From positions 1-64,000 of the forward strand of contig NZ_JBMERR010000003.1 of the NCBI RefSeq assembly GCF_048820915.1: DNA of 64,000 nt, read 5' to 3'. This document shows, one piece after another, positions 59,429-64,000 of the stretch. Each line of letters begins with the position of its first letter. Position 1 is the stretch's first letter. The stretch comes from Cribrihabitans_A pelagius. GTDB lineage: Bacteria > Pseudomonadota > Alphaproteobacteria > Rhodobacterales > Rhodobacteraceae. Under the pieces are notes generated by a model. It was not told where the DNA came from and did not search any database. It worked only from the letters and a program-made list of their open reading frames with translations. The position numbers were made by a program, and so were the translations under genes.

Positions 59429-59865
59429 AGGGAAGCCTCCGCCCGTTTGCGCGCCCTGGCGCTGTCCACATCGGAAATACCCAGCAGGCTGGAGGACAGC
59501 CGCAGCAGCGCGTCCTCGCCCGCGTCCCGGCGCCCGTCGGCGAGCGCCACCTGCCACAGCGCCTCGATCACCGCAATGCGGTCCTCGAAGACCACCGCCT
59601 CCTTGATGGCGCGGGTAAATCGCACGGTGTCGGGCGCCTCCGCCTCCAGCGCCTCGGCCTGTTCGCGCAACAGGATCGCCTCGCCCGCCTCCAGCCCGTA
59701 GCGGGCACCGAGGATGCGGTCGATCCGGTCCTTCTCGACCTCGGCATAATTGTTGTCCGAACGGGCGATGCGCACCAGCAGCGCGGTCAGCGCCAGCCGC
59801 GCGTCGGCATCGTCCAGCGGGGCGGGCGCGGGCTCCAACAGCCGCTTGAGCAGCGCGGCGATCAC
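59425..59865 (-). CDS. TerB-family protein (second of pair)
   Basis: This 146-residue protein starts with GTG at 59865 (AGGAG nearby), overlapping the upstream gene's stop by four bases. It has the TerB fold: DARLALTALLVRIARSDNNY, DRIDRILGARYGLEAGEAIL and ALWQVALADGRRDAGEDALL, with acidic metal-binding residues. TerB proteins are linked to tellurite resistance and stress, but also to other roles. It is a paralogue of the upstream gene. Confidence 0.87.
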   Translation of the reverse strand: MIAALLKRLLEPAPAPLDDADARLALTALLVRIARSDNNYAEVEKDRIDRILGARYGLEAGEAILLREQAEALEAEAPDTVRFTRAIKEAVVFEDRIAVIEALWQVALADGRRDAGEDALLRLSSSLLGISDVDSARARKRAEASL

Positions 59866-60332
59866 TGGCCTTGCTCCTCTGCGGGGTCCATTTTCTCCAT
59901 CGCGCGGGCGCGCGCGGCCTGGCTGTCGGTATAAGACAGCCCCATCGCCTTGCGCGCATCCTCCAGGATGGTGACCTCGCCCGCGTGTTCGTGGCCGTCC
60001 GCCAGCACCACTTCCCACAGCGCATCCAGCGCCGCCATGCGCTCCTCCAGCCCGGTGGTCTCCCGGATCAGCCGGCCGAAAGTGTCGGTCTCGGGGGCGG
60101 CGGCATGCAGCTTTTCGCAGGTGGCCCGCACCTTGGCGGCTTCGATCGCGTTGTGCTGGTAAAGCCGGGCGAGAATGCGGTCGATCAGGCTGATCTCCTC
60201 CAGCTGATAGTCGCGGTCCGATTGCGCCACCCGCACCAGAAGCGCGCCAAGCGCAAGTTCGGCGTCCGGATCCGGCAACGCCGGCGGTTCGGAGGGGCGG
60301 AACGCCTGGAAGAATTTCTTGAGCAGCGGCAT
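59862..60332 (-). CDS. TerB-family protein (first of pair)
   Basis: This 156-residue protein has a basic N-terminus (MPLLKKFFQAFRPSEPP) and then the TerB domain: AELALGALLVRVAQSDRDYQ, SLIDRILARLYQ and ALWEVVLADGHEHAGEVTIL. GGGAGG lies before the start. It is the first gene of the three-gene operon with the second TerB and the PhnD-type gene, all overlapping. Confidence 0.88.
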   Translation of the reverse strand: MPLLKKFFQAFRPSEPPALPDPDAELALGALLVRVAQSDRDYQLEEISLIDRILARLYQHNAIEAAKVRATCEKLHAAAPETDTFGRLIRETTGLEERMAALDALWEVVLADGHEHAGEVTILEDARKAMGLSYTDSQAARARAMEKMDPAEEQGQ

Positions 60333-60368
60333 GGGGCCTCCCGGGGTCGTGCAGCCGGCCCGGCAGAG

Positions 60369-60677
60369 CTAGCCGCCGTAGCCTTCGATGATCGCCATAT
60401 CGCCTGTCGAGACCGGATCGCGCAAGGCTTTCGCATCCTGATAGGCCACTGAATCATAGCAGGCTTTGGCGGTTTCGAAATCGGGAAACTCAATCACTAC
60501 GGTGCGCGCGCGCAAAGCCCCCTCGCGCAGCTCCCGCGGGCCGCCGCGGACAAGGAAGCGCGCGCCGTATTCTGCAAAAGGCGCAGCATTGGCGGTGATG
60601 TAGTCCTTGTAACGCTCCATATTGTCCACATCCACATGGGCCACCCAGTAGCCTCTGGGCTTGGATCCTTCGGGCAT
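60369..60677 (-). CDS. DUF1330 family protein
   Basis: This 102-residue protein of the dimeric alpha/beta-barrel fold begins MPEGSKPRGYWVAHVDVDNM and has ARFLVRGGPRELREGALRAR and VVIEFPDFETAKACYDS, the DUF1330 core motifs. GGGAGG five bases before the ATG is a strong ribosome site. The family's function is unknown. It stands 36 bp before the TerB genes on the same strand. Confidence 0.9.
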   Translation of the reverse strand: MPEGSKPRGYWVAHVDVDNMERYKDYITANAAPFAEYGARFLVRGGPRELREGALRARTVVIEFPDFETAKACYDSVAYQDAKALRDPVSTGDMAIIEGYGG

Positions 60678-60815
60678 GGAAGCCTCCCGTCTGTGTTAAC
60701 TTTCCGTCAGGCTGGTACAAATCCGTGGCGAACACAATGGCACTGTAGGCAGGATTTTCCCCGCCGTGCCGGATTTGACGCTTGCCGCGCGGCGCCCCGG
60801 GCAGGGCCGAAACGG

Positions 60816-60844
60816 AAAGCGCCCGCCACAGGGGCGGGCGCTTT
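60816..60844. terminator. Rho-independent terminator after valS
   Basis: AAAGCGCCCGCC (60816-60827) pairs with GGCGGGCGCTTT (60833-60844). It is about 25 bp after the valS stop on the minus strand and nearly symmetric. Confidence 0.88.
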
Positions 60845-60869
60845 GTTCCAGATGCAGGGGGGCAGGCGC

Positions 60870-63800
60870 TCAGCCGATCTCGGCCAGGCGCGCCAGCGCC
60901 TCGTTCAGCTTGGCTTCCTCCTCCTCGCGCGCGGCGAGGTTGGCTTGCGCCTCGGCCACCACCTCTTCCGGGGCCGAGGCCGCGAATTTCGGGTTGTTGA
61001 GCCGCCCGCGCAGGCCGCCAAGCTCCTTCGCGAGCTTGCCGAGGGTCTTCTCCAGCCGCGCCTTTTCTGCATCGACGTCGATCAGATCCGCCAGCGGCAT
61101 CCCGAAGGAGGCACCGGGAACCGCGATCACCACCGAGCCCTTGGGCAGGCTGTCCGCCTCCTGCAGGTCCTCGATGCGCGCCAGCCGCTTGATCAGCGCC
61201 TCGTTGCGCTCCCATGCAGCACGGCCGAAATCGTCGATATCGGTCACCAGCATCTGCACCTTGGCGCCCGCGGGCACGTTCATCTGCGCGCGCGCCGAGC
61301 GGGTGTTGTCGATCACGGAAATCACCCAGTTCATCTCGCGCTCGGCCTCCGGATCCACCAGATCGGCGGCGCTGAAGGACGGCCAGTCCGCATGCACCAG
61401 CATCTTGGACGCGTCACCGGTCTTGATCCCGCGGCCCGCGGTCACGTTCCACAGCTCTTCGGTCACGAAGGGCATCACCGGGTGCATCAGGATCAGGCTC
61501 TGGTCCACCGCCCAGGCAAAGACCTTGCGGGTCTCTTCCTGCGCCGCCGCATCGCCCGACTGGAACACCGGCTTGGTGAACTCCAGGTAGCGGTCGCAGA
61601 AAGTGCCCCAGAAGAAGGCGTACATCGCATTGGCCGCATCGTTGAAGCGGAAGGCCTCGAACGCCGCGTCCACCTCCTCGCGGAGCTTGGCCACTTCGCC
61701 GATGACCCAGCGGTTGAGCGGCAGGCTGGCTGCAGGCGGCTCCGCTCCGCGCCCGGCGCTGAAGGCGTCGATCACGTTGTCGCCGTAGGAGCAGGCCTGC
61801 CAGATCTTGGTGACGAAGTTGCGGTAGCCCTCGATCCGCTTCATGTCGAGTTTCAGCACCCCGCCGAGCGAGGCCATCGCGGCATTGGTGAAACGCAGCG
61901 CGTCGGCTCCGTATTCGCCGATGATCTCCAAGGGGTCGATGACGTTGCCCGTGGACTTCGACATCTTCTTGCCTTTGGCGTCGCGCACGAGGCCATGCAG
62001 ATAGACGGTGTCGAAGGGGATCTGGTCCACGACGGCGAGCTGCATCATCATCATCCGCGCCACCCAGAAGAACAGGATGTCCTGCCCGGTTACCAGGGTG
62101 GAGGTCGGGAAGTACTTCTGCATCTCCGGGGTGTCCTCGGGCCAGCCCAGCGTGCCGATCGGCCACAGGCCCGAGGAGAACCAGGTGTCCAGCACGTCCG
62201 GCTCGCGGAACATCGGCACCTGCATCGGGCCTGCAAAGCTCTGGATCGTGCCCTCGTCGCGGGTGTCCATCAGCTTCACCTGCTCGGCCAGGATCGCCGC
62301 GGCTTCCTGCTGGTCGGCCACGATGCGGAACTCGGTGCCTTCGGGTGCGCCAAGGCGGGCTTTCTCCAGCGCCTCTTCCTCGGTGGCGGCGCAGACCGGA
62401 TACCAGTCCTCCTCACCGGGGATGTACCAGACCGGGATCTGATGCCCCCACCACAGCTGACGCGAGATGCACCAGGGCTCGATGTTCTCAAGCCAGTGGT
62501 AATAGGTCTTCTCACCCGATTCCGGGATGATCTTCACATCGGCATTGCGCACCGCGTCCAGTGCGGGGCCGACAACCTTTTCGGCATCGACGAACCACTG
62601 GTCGGTCAGCATCGGCTCGATCACCACCTTGGAACGGTCTCCGAAGGGCTGCATGATCGGCTTGTTCTCGACATAAGGCACCAGGGCCTCGGCCTCGTTG
62701 CCGTCTTCATCCGCGCGGGTCTCGGTGACCATGACGGCAAGCCCCTCGCCGGTGATCTGCTCGACCACCGCCTTGCGCGCCTCGAAGCGGTCCAGTCCGC
62801 GCAGCTCGTCCGGCACAAGGTTAACCGCATCCGCCTCAGCCTCGGTCAGGGTCTGGTCCCCCTTGGCCACCGCCATCGCCAGTTCCGCGGCCTCGGCATA
62901 AGGCGCGCCATCGGCCCGCATCCGGCCGCGGGTGTCCATCAGCCGGTACATCGGGATGCCGCCGCGCTTGGCGACCTGGTAGTCGTTGAAATCATGCGCG
63001 CCGGTGATCTTCACCGCGCCCGAGCCGAAGTCCTTGTCCGGGTATTCATCGGTGATGATCGGGATCAAGCGGCGGTGGTCCTTGGGGCCAACCGGGATCT
63101 CGCAGAGCTTGCCGACGATCGGGGCATAGCGCTCGTCCGAGGGATGCACGGCCACCGCGCCGTCGCCCAGCATGGTCTCGGGCCGGGTGGTGGCGATGGA
63201 GATATAGTCGCGCTCCTCTTCGAGGATCACGTTGCCATCGGCGTCTTTCTCCACATAGGTGTAGGTGGCGCCATTCGCGAGCGGGTACTTGAAGTGCCAC
63301 ATGTGGCCCGCAACCTCGATGTTCTCGACCTCAAGGTCGGAGATTGCGGTCTCGAAATGCGGATCCCAGTTCACCAGCCGCTTGCCGCGGTAGATCAGCC
63401 CCTTGTTGTACATCTCCACGAAAACCTTGATCACCGCATCGTGGAAATCAGGGGAGTTCTCGTGGCCGGTGCGGGTGTCACCGCCAGCACCCGCCATGGT
63501 GAAGGCGGTGCGGGAGAAGTCACAGGAGGCACCGAGGCGCTTCAGCTGCTCGACGATGGTGCCGCCGGATTTCTCTTTCCATTCCCAGACTTTCTCCAGG
63601 AATTTCTCGCGCCCGAGTTCGCCCCTCGAGGGTTGCTGGGTTTCCGCCAGCATGCGTTCGACCACCATCTGGGTGGCAATACCAGCATGGTCGGTGCCCG
63701 GCTGCCAAAGCGTGTCATAGCCCTGCATCCGCTTCCAGCGGATCAGGATGTCCTGCAGCGTGTTGTTAAAGGCATGGCCCATGTGCAGCACACCGGTGAC

Positions 63801-63941
63801 ATTCGGCGGCGGGATCATGATGCAATAGGCGGAGGCCTCGGGCTTGGCATGTGCGCCTGCCTTGAAACAGCCGGCCTCTTCCCAGGCCTTGTAGAGGCGG
63901 CTTTCGGCGTCCGCCGCGTTGAACGTCTTTTCCATCGCCAT
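60870..63941 (-). CDS. valS: valine--tRNA ligase
   Basis: This 1023-residue class I synthetase charges tRNA-Val. The HIGH-type motif is PPNVTGVLHMGHAFNN (about residues 48-63). The editing (CP1) domain contains TTRPETMLGD, the KMSKS loop is GKKMSKSTGNVID, and the C-terminus has a coiled-coil tail (EKARLEKTLGKLAKELGGLR). GGAGGG sits 9 bp before the ATG at 63941; the second Met at 63935 is an alternative. A terminator lies downstream. Confidence 0.96.
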   Translation of the reverse strand: MAMEKTFNAADAESRLYKAWEEAGCFKAGAHAKPEASAYCIMIPPPNVTGVLHMGHAFNNTLQDILIRWKRMQGYDTLWQPGTDHAGIATQMVVERMLAETQQPSRGELGREKFLEKVWEWKEKSGGTIVEQLKRLGASCDFSRTAFTMAGAGGDTRTGHENSPDFHDAVIKVFVEMYNKGLIYRGKRLVNWDPHFETAISDLEVENIEVAGHMWHFKYPLANGATYTYVEKDADGNVILEEERDYISIATTRPETMLGDGAVAVHPSDERYAPIVGKLCEIPVGPKDHRRLIPIITDEYPDKDFGSGAVKITGAHDFNDYQVAKRGGIPMYRLMDTRGRMRADGAPYAEAAELAMAVAKGDQTLTEAEADAVNLVPDELRGLDRFEARKAVVEQITGEGLAVMVTETRADEDGNEAEALVPYVENKPIMQPFGDRSKVVIEPMLTDQWFVDAEKVVGPALDAVRNADVKIIPESGEKTYYHWLENIEPWCISRQLWWGHQIPVWYIPGEEDWYPVCAATEEEALEKARLGAPEGTEFRIVADQQEAAAILAEQVKLMDTRDEGTIQSFAGPMQVPMFREPDVLDTWFSSGLWPIGTLGWPEDTPEMQKYFPTSTLVTGQDILFFWVARMMMMQLAVVDQIPFDTVYLHGLVRDAKGKKMSKSTGNVIDPLEIIGEYGADALRFTNAAMASLGGVLKLDMKRIEGYRNFVTKIWQACSYGDNVIDAFSAGRGAEPPAASLPLNRWVIGEVAKLREEVDAAFEAFRFNDAANAMYAFFWGTFCDRYLEFTKPVFQSGDAAAQEETRKVFAWAVDQSLILMHPVMPFVTEELWNVTAGRGIKTGDASKMLVHADWPSFSAADLVDPEAEREMNWVISVIDNTRSARAQMNVPAGAKVQMLVTDIDDFGRAAWERNEALIKRLARIEDLQEADSLPKGSVVIAVPGASFGMPLADLIDVDAEKARLEKTLGKLAKELGGLRGRLNNPKFAASAPEEVVAEAQANLAAREEEEAKLNEALARLAEIG

Positions 63942-64000
63942 CGTCGGGATCCCTCCTGCAATTGGCCGTTCCCTTACCGAATGGCGGCGCGAAGGGGAAG

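Noticed and set aside
1..64000. Search for CRISPR arrays, tRNA/rRNA genes and prophage genes
   Set aside because: No regularly spaced repeats, cloverleaf-like sequences or phage structural genes were seen.

Overview
The window is a 64-kb piece of a high-GC chromosome from an alphaproteobacterium, most likely a marine Rhodobacterales of the Roseobacter group (Leisingera/Phaeobacter/Ruegeria-like). Support comes from the short alphaproteobacterial ProRS, an HdaA-type DnaA homologue, a LdtR-type MarR regulator, class I PHA genes with PhaR-type operator sites, and many Rhodobacterales-type hypothetical proteins. The genus is inferred from gene content only. Gene density is high, most genes are in short operons with ATGA/GTGA overlaps, and no rRNA, tRNA, CRISPR array or prophage was seen.

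Layout. 1-125: the 3' end of an IS5-type transposase cut by the window edge. 0.2-3.5 kb: glyoxalase-like, GNAT, TerB-DnaJ, nuclease/phosphatase-fold and small secreted proteins. 3.5-7.1 kb: ppx/gppA-like, hdaA and an AI-2E-type permease on the minus strand. 7.4-12.2 kb: proS, then HPP permease plus TetR with a visible operator, then lolC/E-lolD. 12.2-15.0 kb: small minus-strand genes (YdcZ-type permease, an HExxH lipoprotein, tag-like glycosylase, a membrane protein). 15.0-16.6 kb: a repeat-bearing gap followed by a low-GC orphan gene, the clearest foreign-looking DNA in the window. 16.6-27.6 kb: parE, a PLP decarboxylase, MATE pump, yeast-type cytosine deaminase, delta-class carbonic anhydrase, aspartate aminotransferase, XRE regulator, sdhE and ldtR.

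28-36.5 kb: glyoxalase I; a surface-lipoprotein/Slam pair (type XI secretion); thyA-folA; a cold-shock gene with a structured leader; an ArsC/Spx-like protein; and a four-gene bufferin (copper-binding RiPP) operon bufA1-bufB-bufC-doxX, with a terminator-like hairpin between the peptide gene and its maturation enzymes. 36.7-41.4 kb: thrS, a decayed stretch, two alpha/beta hydrolases and a VOC protein. 41.4-48.5 kb: the polyhydroxyalkanoate locus, phaZ divergent from phaC-phaP, and phaR, with CTGC-N3-GCAG PhaR boxes before phaC and phaP and imperfect ones before phaR. A degenerate cyclase/TPR gene lies between phaP and phaR.

48.8-58.5 kb: a minus-strand set for uptake and gamma-glutamylation of an amine or amino acid: an ABC importer, two glutamine-synthetase-family ligases, a class I glutamine amidotransferase, a PuuB-like oxidase and a DegT-type aminotransferase. 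58.6-60.3 kb: two TerB-domain proteins overlapping a PhnD-type binding protein that lacks a signal peptide. 60.4-63.9 kb: a DUF1330 protein and valS.

The most interesting parts are the bufferin operon with its internal terminator, the Slam-lipoprotein pair, the low-GC orphan at 15.5-16.6 kb, and the TerB-TerB-PhnD triplet.
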